Below, one piece after another: positions 10,374 to 20,202 of a stretch of 64,000 nucleotides of DNA. The stretch covers positions 267,825,111 through 267,889,110 of the forward strand of contig OX422219.1 of NCBI GenBank assembly GCA_949130495.1. Reading direction: 5' to 3'. A program made the translations under genes and the position numbers. This DNA is from Sambucus nigra (taxonomy: Eukaryota > Streptophyta > Magnoliopsida > Dipsacales > Adoxaceae). Numbering within the stretch: the first letter of the stretch is position 1; the number at the start of each line of letters is the position of its first letter. The notes beneath the pieces are model-generated. The model searched no databases. It was not told the origin of the DNA and saw nothing but the letters and a program-made list of their open reading frames with translations.

Positions 10374-11618
10374 CTAGTGGCCAGAACCACTAGGATCGGA
10401 GGGGTCCTGAAAATGAGGAGGCACTGGTGCGTCAGAATCACTGCGCTGCAGATAAAGATCTCTCATCATCCGTTGCATCATCCGGTACTCCTGTCTGCTC
10501 TGTGCCCTGGCCTGCCTCAGCACTGACCACTCCTGCCGCTGCTCGGTCTGAAACTGCTCCTGATGAGCCTGCTGCTGTAACCAATGCTGCCGCTGCTCGG
10601 CCTGCAACTGGTCCAGGCACGACTCCCAAGTCGCCCACCTGAGCTGGGTCTCCTCCCAGTGTTGGTCCTGCACAGCCTGAAATGCCGCAAAGCGGGCATC
10701 ATCCTCTGTGTGTGGCATGCCAGAACCCTCACCAGTCTCCATCTCTCTGATCTCACCCTCCTCGGCCATATCGTCAGCAACCTCTGCCCTCTGCCTCTTC
10801 GTTGCCGGTTGCCCCCACTCGTGCTTGAGCATCTTTGTAATGTTGGCCTTTGTTAGAAGCCCGAGTGGATCGTGTTTGCGGTCGGCGTTGAACTCTGGGC
10901 AACCGTGTGATAAGCATATCTTCGTGATGAGGGCAGGAAAAGGGAGGGAAAATTTCTTGGCTCTCTCCTTGGCCGTTGCGCACATCATATCCAGAAATAT
11001 GTTGGGCAAACTGATATTGCCCAAATTATTAATCAGCGCGTAGATAAATGCGGCGTGCTTGTGACGCACCTCAGACCGGTTGCTCGTCACCATAAAGGAG
11101 TGGACATTGATGTAGTGAAGTAGCCTCGGTAGGTCCTCCATTGCAGCCGAACGAAAAGCCATTCTTTTCCATTCTTCACCCGGTGCAAGGCTCTCTATCA
11201 ATGTCGTTAACCCAAAAACATCCCCATCGGTAAAACTGACAGCATTCTCGGGGTTCGGTACATTCATGAAGTCGGCCAAATCGGATAAGCGAAAAGGTAC
11301 CCTCACCCCTCGAACCATGGCCTCGTAAGTGATCGGCTCGTCACCTTTCACCACCACTAATGTCGCATAAAAGATTCTGACCAATTCTTCATTGATGCGC
11401 CCATTAATGGCGAGAAAAGGCTCCCATCCCTGGTGCCTCAAAATAACACGCGCCTCTCCCGGCAAATCCTCAAGCCTCCAGGCAAGATTGTAGGCCAACG
11501 GCCTCTGAGCAGTCTCAAAATAAGCATGAAACCATTCCCGTTCCTTCTTGCAATGGAAACCCTCAAAACCCAGGGTGGGCACACACACAGTGGAATCATA
11601 TTTCTTCGATTGTGCCAT
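10374..11618 (-). CDS. Athila-type ORF, putative plant transposon protein
   Basis: The open frame runs 472 codons from 11792. The first 58 residues are read from a CGATCGATCG array and a Phe/Leu/Ser-rich leader, so Met59 at 11618 (MAQSKKYD) is the likelier start, giving 414 aa. Residues about 20-260 of that product resemble the putative plant transposon protein domain seen in Athila-type elements: RVILRHQGWEPFL, EELVRIFYATL and VRGVRVPFRLSDLADFMNVP. The next region has the frequent pattern LPFPALITKICLSHGCP. A basic PATKRQRAE may be a nuclear localisation signal, and the C-terminal 110 residues are Gln-rich and probably coiled coil. No zinc knuckle and no enzymatic domain are visible. The ORF is intact, consistent with the young LTRs. 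A gag-like structural role is possible but unproven. Confidence 0.8.
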   Translation of the reverse strand: MAQSKKYDSTVCVPTLGFEGFHCKKEREWFHAYFETAQRPLAYNLAWRLEDLPGEARVILRHQGWEPFLAINGRINEELVRIFYATLVVVKGDEPITYEAMVRGVRVPFRLSDLADFMNVPNPENAVSFTDGDVFGLTTLIESLAPGEEWKRMAFRSAAMEDLPRLLHYINVHSFMVTSNRSEVRHKHAAFIYALINNLGNISLPNIFLDMMCATAKERAKKFSLPFPALITKICLSHGCPEFNADRKHDPLGLLTKANITKMLKHEWGQPATKRQRAEVADDMAEEGEIREMETGEGSGMPHTEDDARFAAFQAVQDQHWEETQLRWATWESCLDQLQAEQRQHWLQQQAHQEQFQTEQRQEWSVLRQARAQSRQEYRMMQRMMRDLYLQRSDSDAPVPPHFQDPSDPSGSGH

Positions 11619-12224
11619 TTCAACCTTTAAAATGTAGAGAATGGAAGAAAAATGATGAAATGTGATGTAGGGAAAACTAGGGCACGAAATCGTATAGAGA
11701 GGAGAAGAGAGAAATAAGAAGAAAGGGGAAAATAAAGAGGCAGATTCGGACTGGTCGATCGATCGATCGACTCCCAAGGGTCGATCGATCAACCAAACAG
11801 GAAAACCTCACTGCATAGCTGTTTGGAAATGAGGGGGGGGAATTGAATTAGGGGCAATATGGGGGGCTTTAATGTAATATAAATATATATAGAGTATATA
11901 TAAGTATATATATATAAAAATATGAAATAAAAATATAAAAATAAAAATAAAAATAAAATTATATAGATATAGGCTAAAATATACACATACATAGGCCTAC
12001 GCTAACCAAAAAAAAATGCTTTTGTGATTTTCGTGAATTTTCTTAAAAAAAGTGCGTGCCGGGGCGCGTAATCTCTGCAAATTCAAGTCCGTTGAACCTA
12101 CAAAAGAGTTAGAACCAAGCATGCAAAAAGAAATAAAAAGAAATTAAGTAATTACACTATGCTAAAATCAAGAAAAACAAAAATAAAGAAGTTAGTATAT
12201 ACAACCTACGCTTAGAATGTGCAC
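11619..12224 (-). other. Spacer between the two ORFs of the Athila-like element, with a second CGAT array
   Basis: Contains a CGATCGATCG array at 11754-11796, upstream of the chosen start of the transposon-protein ORF, then (AT)- and AAAAT-rich sequence at 11875-11960. The array matches the motif in this element's LTRs, so it occurs three times in the element. Confidence 0.7.
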
Positions 12225-13166
12225 TTAACTATATACCAAAAGTCGAAATTTTTGAGGGTCCATCCAAAACATGATTTGACTTTGGAGGATCAACGGTGGA
12301 CCCTCCCGAGCATGCATGCCTCCCGGAAAATAGGAATTCCATTTGAACAACGGAAGGCATGTGGGCGGTGAAAGAAATGAACCATCGCCAATTTGAAATT
12401 CTAGGCGGACGATGGGGGATTTGGATAACAAGGGGGAAAAGTACACTTGAGGTCCAAGAAAAATAGATTCATCTCCCAAAGGTTTTTCAAAGGGAATGGG
12501 AGATGGTGCACACATCGGGATAACATCCATCGAAAACAAGTCCGGTAAAGAGTCCTCGTCGGCAAAAAGTGTAGAAATTTTAAAAGTTTCTACCGACTCA
12601 TAGGAATCAACCGGTAATTCTAATGGTTCGATCACGGAAAACGAATATGGTGATGAAACAAATTCAATCTCAATCGACTCATCGTCGGAAGGAGATTGAA
12701 TTTCGAGGGAGAGAGATTCACACTCGATGAGAAATTCTTTGAAAAATTGAGGTGAAACACAAGTTTCCACCTCCTCGTTGTTTTGTGCATAAGAATTCAT
12801 CTCATCGCAAAGTGAACCAAGTCTCATTCCAGCATCATTTAAGCCTTCCAAACCTTGGGAGTAAAGAAGAAAAGTCTCTTCCAAAGTAGGCTTCCTCAGC
12901 TCAAGAGCCTCAGACTCCTCATTTGTTTGAAACTCGTCTTCGAAAGTAATGAGATGAAGATCGTCATTGGATTCGAATAATGAATCCAACTCAAGCTCCC
13001 AGTGACGATTTTCATTTCGATAAATGTTTTCAAGTCTTTCATTTTCAAGAAAATCTTCAATATGGAAAACTTGAAAACTATCCCCAAAGTAAGAATCATT
13101 AGAATAACCGTAATAACTATAAAAGAAAGACATGGTTACCTCGTTGTTGAAAGATGGAGAATCCAA
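12225..13166 (-). CDS. Acidic 313-aa ORF of unknown function, first ORF of the Athila-like element
   Basis: An intact ORF beginning about 140 bases after the tRNA-Asp binding site, with start MDSPSFNNEV. A second Met at residue 12 (MSFFYSYY) is an alternative start. The product is strikingly rich in Glu, Asp, Ser, Phe and Leu, with an aromatic N-terminus (YSYYGYSNDSYFGDSF). It shows no zinc knuckle, no DTG/DSG protease motif, no transmembrane segment and no recognised domain. It occupies the place where gag begins in a standard element. Intactness may only reflect youth. I do not recognise the family. An acidic adaptor or gag-like protein would be speculation. Confidence 0.7.
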   Translation of the reverse strand: MDSPSFNNEVTMSFFYSYYGYSNDSYFGDSFQVFHIEDFLENERLENIYRNENRHWELELDSLFESNDDLHLITFEDEFQTNEESEALELRKPTLEETFLLYSQGLEGLNDAGMRLGSLCDEMNSYAQNNEEVETCVSPQFFKEFLIECESLSLEIQSPSDDESIEIEFVSSPYSFSVIEPLELPVDSYESVETFKISTLFADEDSLPDLFSMDVIPMCAPSPIPFEKPLGDESIFLGPQVYFSPLLSKSPIVRLEFQIGDGSFLSPPTCLPLFKWNSYFPGGMHAREGPPLILQSQIMFWMDPQKFRLLVYS

Positions 13167-13306
13167 GAAAGAAAGTGAGCAACCGCGAATAGGAGTTTCT
13201 TAGCGCTCAAAGTATGCAAATCCTGCAAGAAAGGTTAAAAGAAAGAATACAAATAGAAAAGGAAAAATACTACGAAATCATAAAACAATTACTATCTAAA
13301 ACAAGC

Positions 13307-13324
13307 TCCCCGGCAACGGCGCCA
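13307..13324 (-). promoter_or_regulatory. Primer-binding site, tRNA-Asp type
   Basis: Minus strand TGGCGCCGTTGCCGGGGA, six bases inside the 5' LTR end. It complements the 3' end of plant tRNA-Asp, the primer typical of Athila elements. This fixes the element's orientation. Confidence 0.9.
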
Positions 13325-13330
13325 GTTTGA

Positions 13331-14774
13331 TGCGAGGGAAACCGAGTGTTCGTGTAGGGACACTATCGTTGATTTCGGTTCCCGCTCGACATGCAAAAGA
13401 ATAAACCTAAGCTACAGCTACACTTGACAAGCAAGTAGAGCGGTAAGTCGGGTATCGAGAATCCACAGGGAGTTATTAAATTTCAGATGTTAATTGTTTA
13501 ATTACTTCAGGAATAAAAGTGTAAAAGGTGATAGGTGGTTATGGTGACAAAAGAAAAGAATAAGTTAATGCTAGATTAAAGTAAAGCGAGGATCGGGATC
13601 GCATTCTACCAAACTTATCGAGACAACTACTAACTAGAGTTAAGGCTCGAAAGCAATCTAATCGAGCATTTACAATTAAGCATAAACATCACGCAAGAAG
13701 GAATTTAACCCAAAGTTGCGAGATAAAACATTTAACTGAAAAATGATCACACGCGGATTAAACTCGGATTGTCGCTATAAACTCTAACGTTGCGTGACAA
13801 AGAAAGATAAACGCTTAGCAATCCAACTTTGATACGCGCGGTTTCAATTAAACGTGACTTTGCACTAAACCTAATTTTCGGAGCTCGGGGCCCAAAAATG
13901 GCGGAAATGAAATCCCGACCCTATTTATCTAAGGGTGCATGGTGAGTTAAACTAAATTATGCTAATTAGACTAAGAAAGCAAGAATTAAAACATGTAAAC
14001 TAGTTAGAAAGCATTGAAACTAAATTACAAGGCAAGAGGAGAAGAAGAACAAACTAGATTAAAGGAGAGGAAGTGAATAGTTCAATCTTACAAACCCATG
14101 GGTTGTCAATCCAAGAAGAAGAAGAAAGGAAATCTCCACACCAAACCCTAACTAAACTATCTAATTCAGAAAATCTCTAAGTGTATATATCCTTTAGTCT
14201 TACAACAAAAACCAACTTATATAGTAAGTTGGAATAAAAGAAAGAAAATATCTGCAGGGGAAAACAGGGGATCGATCGATCGACCCCTTTGGTCGATCGA
14301 TCGACCGTTGTAATCGTGGAAAAAATAAGAAGGATCGATCGATCGACCCTTATGGTCGATCGATCGATCAAGCAGGCAGTATGCAGAATCCCCTGTTTTG
14401 GCATACAATCCAACGTCGCTCAAATCGACGTAACTTTGTCGTTATGCATCGGAATCGCGCACCGTTCACGGCCACGCGAAGCTAGCGAGGAGGGATACAA
14501 CTTCCGTGTAGATGTCGGGCCACGTGCTCAAGCTGTCGAAAGACTAAAATTCCCTTGCGCGTGCAGTTGTGTACGAAAATCGAGCGAAACGCATCCGAAG
14601 TTCACACTAAGCATCCAAATACCTACAAAAGCTCAATTAACCCCTGCAAAACATGTTAACATAGAAATCCGAGGGTTGTCTGGTTAACGAGCATAAATAT
14701 AGGGAATAAGATACCCGAGGGGGCTAATAACGCGTAGGTTAACGGGTGAAATACGCAATATTTCCGCCGTATCA
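13331..14774 (-). repeat. 5' LTR of the Athila-like element
   Basis: 1,444 bp, near-identical partner of 6604-8047. It carries the CGATCGATCG array at 14270-14371. Open reading frames across the array are artefacts of the repeat. Confidence 0.92.
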
Positions 14775-15227
14775 GTGGCTCCTTTTTCTTTTGTCTGTTT
14801 TGAGTAAAATAGAGTGGCGACTCCATCTCTCTATATTTTCACCTCATCACCGACGCTTGCCGAAGCGCTCCCAAAAGGGATGTGCAGGACCAAGATCCTT
14901 TCGATGTTGAAGACACCCACTCTTCTCCGCCCCACCCATCGCGAGGATTGGGGGATGCCCATAATAAACTTATTTGTTTGTTCAGGGTAAATACTAAAAT
15001 TCCCCCTAAAATTGTTTGGTTCCCCCAAAAAATAGAATCATGCGTCGATTCGTTCAACCCCCCAAAGTAGGTTGTGATGATTGAGCCGTCATCTCATGTT
15101 AAATGCACCTGCATATTCTCTATCGCTTTTACACATGGCACGCTGAGGAATTTCACTGAGTGTAGACATGCAACCATGGGAGCATGGGGACTATCCCCTA
15201 CCATTTATAATTTAAGACTTTGCCCCT
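14775..15227 (+). other. Resumed Tat-like sequence, inverted segment and upstream region of PMD copy 2
   Basis: 14775-14829 continues the Tat-like duplication interrupted at 6601, including TGGCGACTCC. From 14832 an inverted copy of the 6488-6541 segment follows. The remainder is AT/CT-rich with no recognised gene. Confidence 0.6.
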
Positions 15228-15234
15228 TATAAAA
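15228..15234 (+). promoter_or_regulatory. TATA box candidate for the PMD gene
   Basis: TATAAAA within CCTTATAAAAGGG, about 70 bases before ATGTCTTTTC and 220 before the readable ATGGCCAAAT. Position and composition fit a plant promoter; this is inference only. Confidence 0.35.
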
Positions 15235-15306
15235 GGGTTCATTTTCTTTCCCGTCACTTTTACCTTTAACGTTTTCTTTGCAAATGTCACTTTTCAGAGA
15301 TAGATA

Positions 15307-15704
15307 ATGTCTTTTCTACCTGTTCTTCTTCTTCATCCCAACTTATTCATCCAATTTCTAACAACCTTTTTCAACGGATCCCCTCCTCAAAAGGACGTAT
15401 TCTGTTAAGAGTGCTTCTCCTATCACTCAAGATCATCACGCCTAATGGCCAAATACCATTCTGCTCCTTTTTTTAGAGAATCTTCCCACTTCTTGTCCAT
15501 GACAGATACCTTCCCCAACTGTCAGATCGCCATGAAAACGTCCCACTTTCTTATGGAGGAAAGTAAAGAGGTTGAGCATTGGGCCAATACCCCAGGTCCT
15601 AGTGTGGTTAGATTTTGGATTGAACATGGGGATTTTCCCAACTAAAACATTAAATTTGAGCCCGTCGGCGGAGCTTGTGATGGCTTGAGTTATTGGACGG
15701 ATTA
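15307..15704 (+). pseudogene. PMD gene copy 2, 5' part, interrupted by E1
   Basis: A readable frame from 15445 gives MAKYHSAPFFRESSHF through FWIEHGDFPN, then a stop, then FEPVGG...GLSYWTD. It is cut at GATTA (15700-15704). Joining across E1 restores the codons for YWTDYIHNKYA, so the sequence at 27318 is the direct continuation. The conserved Trp-rich N-terminal part fits the region before the PMD signature. In-frame stops show it was dying or dead. An upstream ATG at 15307 is an alternative start. Confidence 0.55.
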
Positions 15705-16823
15705 TGTAATACCCCGTATTTTTATGCTATATTAATTTGGGGATTTATTGAATTTAATGTGAGTTAATTATTTAATAAAAATCCGAAAATTAGTTATGTT
15801 ATAATTATTAACGTGACGAGAGTTAGTAATTATGGGAAATTTGTTGAATATTACTAATGAGAAAAGTAATATATTATATTGGTTATATTGAATGTCATGA
15901 GTGAGTTAAATGACAATTTCGAAAATTTAAGTCGGAACGTGCTCGTGTCGCGTCGGGACTAAATTTTGATAAATAAAAAGTGAATATTTTATAAGTTGCC
16001 CGTATGGTCGTTTTGAGTGTGCCAACGCATCCGGAAGGGTCGAGATAGTCTAGAAAAGTTTACGCGGGGGTGTAGTTTGGGTCTCGGGGCGTTTTTAGGC
16101 CTAATTGGTACCCCGGGAGGGCATTTTGGACATTACACCTTTTTGAGTAATTAAACCCACGAAAATACCAAGGGTTATATCAGATATCTGGATTGTCATC
16201 TAGGTTTAGAAACTCTAAACACAAGTGACGTCCATAGGAGAGGGAAGAAGAAAGCTCCAAGGCAATCCAAGGCCCCAAAAGTCATCCGTTTGCACCACGA
16301 CCACCACCACCGCGTAGATCGCGCAACGGGCTACGCAACCACACCAAAAACATCTGCAAATCAGAACGTCAAAAATTCCAGGCAAGTGTTTATCTTGCTA
16401 GTTTCGTTGGTGCAATTTATCTTTGGTTTAGGAATGATTAGGGATGAAATATATGGAAGAAAACTCAATTTGTGATAGGAAAATCCATGTAGTATTGGTT
16501 TATATGATGATTCTGAAAACCTTGCCATGTAGAGGACTTTAACCACGAAATTTTGATGATATTAAGAAGGAAATTCTGGAGAAAAATTTGTTAGAAATCT
16601 GTTTAAGAAAATTCTAGGGTTCTTGATAAGTAGATATAATTTTGGGTTGAAAATCCATGTTTAAATGATGAATATGTACATGCCTTACGTTAGAAACATC
16701 TGGTATATTGTTATAATGTTAGTAGTAGAATTCTTGGACGTTTGGGGTTGGAAAACATGTATTTGGATGAAGAAAATTGGTAGAACCCGTAACTGCAATT
16801 CTGCAGAAATCAAAATACTTGCT

Positions 16824-16900
16824 TGATCGATCGATCGAGCATAGAGCTTCGATCGATCGAAGGTTCGATCGATCGAGTCCCAGACCTCGATCGATCGACC
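16824..16900. repeat. CGATCGATCGA palindrome array in the E1 5' LTR
   Basis: Four palindromic clusters separated by 8-15 bases. The 3' LTR has only three (25429-25484). One motif plus spacer, 22 bases, has been lost there, apparently by recombination between adjacent motifs. The same core occurs in the unrelated Athila-like LTRs. Confidence 0.95.
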
Positions 16901-18192
16901 CCTCCTGGCAGACTCCTATTTTCCTTGTTAAATTAGTTAAACTAAATTTATCGTGAAATAATTCTTGGGTATTCTTAATAAAATGTTTTGGGAGATAGGA
17001 AAGACCAATAGGACATATGAATAAGTGTTGGGAACTTTATCATAAGACGAGAATTTTACTTTTGGGATGATTATATAATGAACGATGAAACTACGTATTT
17101 CAAGTGAGAGATTACGGTGAATAGCCATGATAGTGAATAGAGGTATACCTACTGAATTTTCTACTTGGAAGGATAGAGTTCACGAGTGTCACGTAACAAG
17201 TGAGAAAACTCTTCGAGTTAATGTTAGAGAGGAAACCTCATATGTAATACTAATAATGTGAAATTAAGGATATATGTTGTAATTGTGGGTGATGAGAGTA
17301 ACCTAGATTAATATGATAAAAGTGGTATATTTATATGATTGTGTGTACATATATTATATACATGTGAAAATCATGCCCACGCTACTTGCTATCCCTGAGG
17401 TTACTGCGCTGGGACAGTCTTATCTCGATGGTACCTTTATCGGGGGATATTGACTTGTACCCTAGAAGATAGATGTCCTTGGTACAGGCTATCGACGTGA
17501 TAGTTCAGACGGTCCTAAGAGACGCAGGCATGTGCCATCCTCTTAGAGACTTGGAATCTATTCTTCGCCTCAATTTTGTTTGTGTATGTGTTAATACAAT
17601 TCGAGAGTGATTCCGATTGTATTCCCCTTAATATGAGTGATATGGGATTTTGGATAGTAGAGTATGCCCGCACCATAGTTTATTTGGGGTGCTGTTATAA
17701 TATATATATTATACGAGTAGTTAATATATATATATGAAATTCTGAAATTTGTAACTGTCTACTGTGATTTGATAAGTAGGACATGGTTGATGACTCGAAT
17801 AATAAATACTTGTTTTGAGAAAGTATAATATGACACTGGAAAACTTTATTGATTTTATAAAGTTAAAATGGGGAACTTTGGTTACTAATTGAAATACCCT
17901 TTTCGAAATGGAATCATAAAATGTTGAATCTTACGAGTAATCTAAGATAAGTTAAATCATTGGGAAGATTAGTGCGATAAATGATAGGATAAACCGTTGG
18001 GAAGGTTAGTACAATAGGCGTGCACATTAGAAGAGAGGTGAGAATTTCTCAAGAGAGTGTCGCTCTAATATGTTATTGCATTGGCCTGTATCAATTTAAA
18101 TACTTGCTAAACGTATTTTAAATCAAACACACTTTCGGGCTCTGACACGTTTTCTCTCTCTCTCTCTCTTGTGTATATATGTATATATTTCA

Positions 18193-18214
18193 GGTGCCCA
18201 GCCACAGGGGCGTC
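18193..18214 (+). other. Conserved LTR stem-loop, E1 5' LTR
   Basis: Arms GGTGCCC and GGGCGTC pair with two G-T wobbles around loop AGCCACAG. The 3' LTR copy (26776-26797) has arm GGGCATC. Confidence 0.65.
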
Positions 18215-18736
18215 TTGTTTAGGATCCCTTGAAAGGAACGTGCTGCAGCTTAGGTGGGAGTTGCAGGTCACTTGCGTAGACGGCTTCCTTTATTGACTCC
18301 ACTTCTAGCATTCTCATTTATTGGGCATGTGTGACCCTTTCCATTATTTCATTGTTATTGGGACATTTGTATTTCCAGTTATTTCTAGTATTGTCCCTAT
18401 GGGATTTATTCTGTTTTAATTGTGTTACGTTATATTTCGCATGTTGACATTCGATTGACGAATGTTTTAAATTAATTGGAATTGTGTTCCAGGTTTATTA
18501 TGGTGGGATTCTTAATTGTTGAAATGTTGTTAATAAAAATAAATCATTTTCTTTAAATAAAAGTTTGGAAAGTAATGTTAAATTATGGTTTTGACACTTA
18601 GCTTAATTATTTAGGGTGTTAAATTGGAAAGTTTATTTTTACGACAGTGATGCTAAGAATGAACCAAACTGTTCACCTTGATTTAATTTAATAAAGGAGT
18701 GATCGCCCAGTATTTAATTAGGGGGGGTGTCACAGG

Positions 18737-18748
18737 TGGTATCAGAGC
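18737..18748 (+). promoter_or_regulatory. Primer-binding site of E1, tRNA-iMet
   Basis: TGGTATCAGAGC, two bases after the 5' LTR, complements the 3' end of plant initiator tRNA-Met. The leader that follows (ATCAGGTTCTAG, GGATCTGTGCGG) is shared with E2 and partly with E4. Confidence 0.95.
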
Positions 18749-18925
18749 ATCAGGTTCTAGTGTCCTTTAGGATCTGTGCGGCTTATTATGCTTTCAGCGT
18801 TGCTTTCTTTGATATAGAGCCTAAATATTAGGAATGTTGTGTTCATCTCTATACATTGGGAATTCGTGCTTCTGCGATTTGTTTATTTGAATGATGAACT
18901 CATCCATATTTATTTAAATTCTCAG

Positions 18926-19594
18926 ATGGATCGTCAAGAAGAACTAACTAAGACGGTTAAGGGAGTCATCGAGCAAGATCGACTCACACCTCAGGTATCC
19001 CCAGGGAGAATATCAACCGCCGAGTTAGCAAGTATCGTGGCACAAGCAGTTACCACTGCAGTTCTACAATACCAAGAACGCAACCTACAACTTAAAGGAG
19101 GCAAAAGACCTAGAGAGGTTAACCAAATGCATGTGACTAACGTTGAGAATTATTCGAAGGCACTGAATCTGCGACAACAAAACAATCAAGATCGAGTCAG
19201 TTCCAGAAGTAACGAGGTTTATGTACAGGGACAAAAGTGTCAGGGACAACGAAGTCAGGTTCAGAATGAAATCACGAAGAGGTGTTTCGGTTGTGGAATG
19301 GAGGATCACAAACGTAAATCTTGTCCGAATCAGACTGGGGATAAACTACAATCTGACCAGCGAAGAATTTTAAAACTCTGCTATAAATGTGTACAACCGG
19401 GTCACAAGTGGATGGATTGTCCTCGCCCTGACATAGTTTTTCTGCATATATCCCCTCAAGTCCAGCAAGACCAGGGAAAAAGCGAGACTAGTCAATACCG
19501 TAAGGAAGGGAAGCAGTTTCGAGGGAGGTGCTTCCAATGTGGCAGGAATGGCCATAGGCGTCAGGATTGCCCAAAGAAGAATAGGGCCCCATGA
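18926..19594 (+). pseudogene. E1 gag, zinc-knuckle protein lacking the capsid domain
   Basis: Frame from ATG 18926 (MDRQEELTKTV); an upstream in-frame ATG at 18839 adds 29 residues of leader. Three CCHC knuckles occupy the C-terminal half: CFGCGMEDHKRKSC, CYKCVQPGHKWMDC and CFQCGRNGHRRQDC, all with the C-x2-C-x4-H-x4-C spacing that binds nucleic acid. Between the N-terminal segment TAELASIVAQAVTTAVLQYQ and the first knuckle there is only a Gln-rich linker. The roughly 150-200 residue capsid domain normal in Tekay gag is not seen, which suggests an internal deletion. At 222 aa it is far shorter than a full gag. The stop at 19592-19594 is followed by protease in another frame. Confidence 0.8.
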
Positions 19595-19739
19595 CAAGAA
19601 TGTGCTAACAATGAACCCCAGAAGCCAGCTCCACCACCCTTTCCAACAGCCTCAGTTCAGCAGAGAAATCTACAGGGCGGACGTGTCTATAACTTCCCAC
19701 AGGCAGTAGCTCCGCAGGCACCACCCGCGATTGAGGGTA

Positions 19740-20190
19740 TGTTTTTCTATCCATATTACTATGAGACGAGTTTTGTTTGATACTGGGGCAACGCACTATT
19801 TTATAGCTACCTATTTTGTGAAAGCCTTAGGGTTATTAGCCACAGCAGAGAGCACTGTGACATATGTAGACTCACCACTGGGGAGTGGGTCGCTTATTTT
19901 CTTTATATGACGGGGAGTGGGGGTAGAGATGGGTAGCTTGGTATTACCTGCAGACATGTTAGTCTTAGATGTGCATTAGCATGATGTTATATTCACTATG
20001 GATTGGCTCGCCGCTTATAGAGCCATAATTGTTTACTTCGGTGGGAGCATTATTTTTGCCATTCCGGGGCAAGAGATGTTTGTAGTGGCAATGCCTCGCC
20101 CAGAGGGAGGTTCGACCGCTCATTTGTGTTATATAGAGGAGGAAACCTCTAAGGAGGTTGTGATTTCCTTAGATTAGATCCCAATTATCT
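19740..20190 (+). pseudogene. E1 protease region, broken
   Basis: The frame starting at 19770 reads VLFDTGATHYFIATYFVKAL, with the aspartic-protease DTGA motif at 19779-19790. Later come VLPADMLVLDVH and FTMDWLAAYRA, equivalent to the usual conserved DVILGMDWL box with substitutions. Stops interrupt after SLIFFI, after LDVH and near 20176. This enzyme would mature the Gag-Pol polyprotein. The frame differs from that of RT downstream. Confidence 0.75.
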
Positions 20191-20202
20191 AGGAGTATTC
20201 TG

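Larger units (their letters stand above)
6604..14774 (-). mobile_element. Athila-like non-autonomous LTR retrotransposon, complete
   Basis: An 8.17-kb element on the minus strand. It has two 1,444-bp LTRs (6604-8047 and 13331-14774) beginning TGATACGGCG and ending CCTCGCA in element orientation. By eye they differ at under 20 positions, so the insertion is recent. The primer-binding site (13307-13324) matches tRNA-Asp, the Athila primer, and a polypurine tract precedes the 3' LTR. The element sits in duplicated Tat-like sequence. GTGGCT occurs at 6596-6601 and 14775-14780, a candidate target duplication that is offset by two bases (AA) on the left. Inside are two ORFs and a 2-kb non-coding 3' region, and no protease, RT, RNase H or integrase. 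It must therefore use enzymes made elsewhere. Confidence 0.9.
15705..18734 (+). repeat. 5' LTR of E1
   Basis: It shares with E2 and E4 an early block AAGGGTCGAGATAGTC, a palindrome array (16824-16900), a structured middle with arms CTAAGAG and CTCTTAG (17515-17546), the motif CGGGCTCTGACACG (18136-18149), a stem-loop (18193-18214), and GTGATGCTAAGAATGAACC near the 3' end. Confidence 0.93.

Noticed and set aside
10427..11043. Plus-strand ORFs over the Athila-like transposon protein
   Set aside because: Shadows of the minus-strand 472-codon frame; composition reflects the other strand.
18737..18748. tRNA gene at the TGGTATCAGAGC sites
   Set aside because: Only the 3'-end complement is present; these are primer-binding sites, not tRNA genes.
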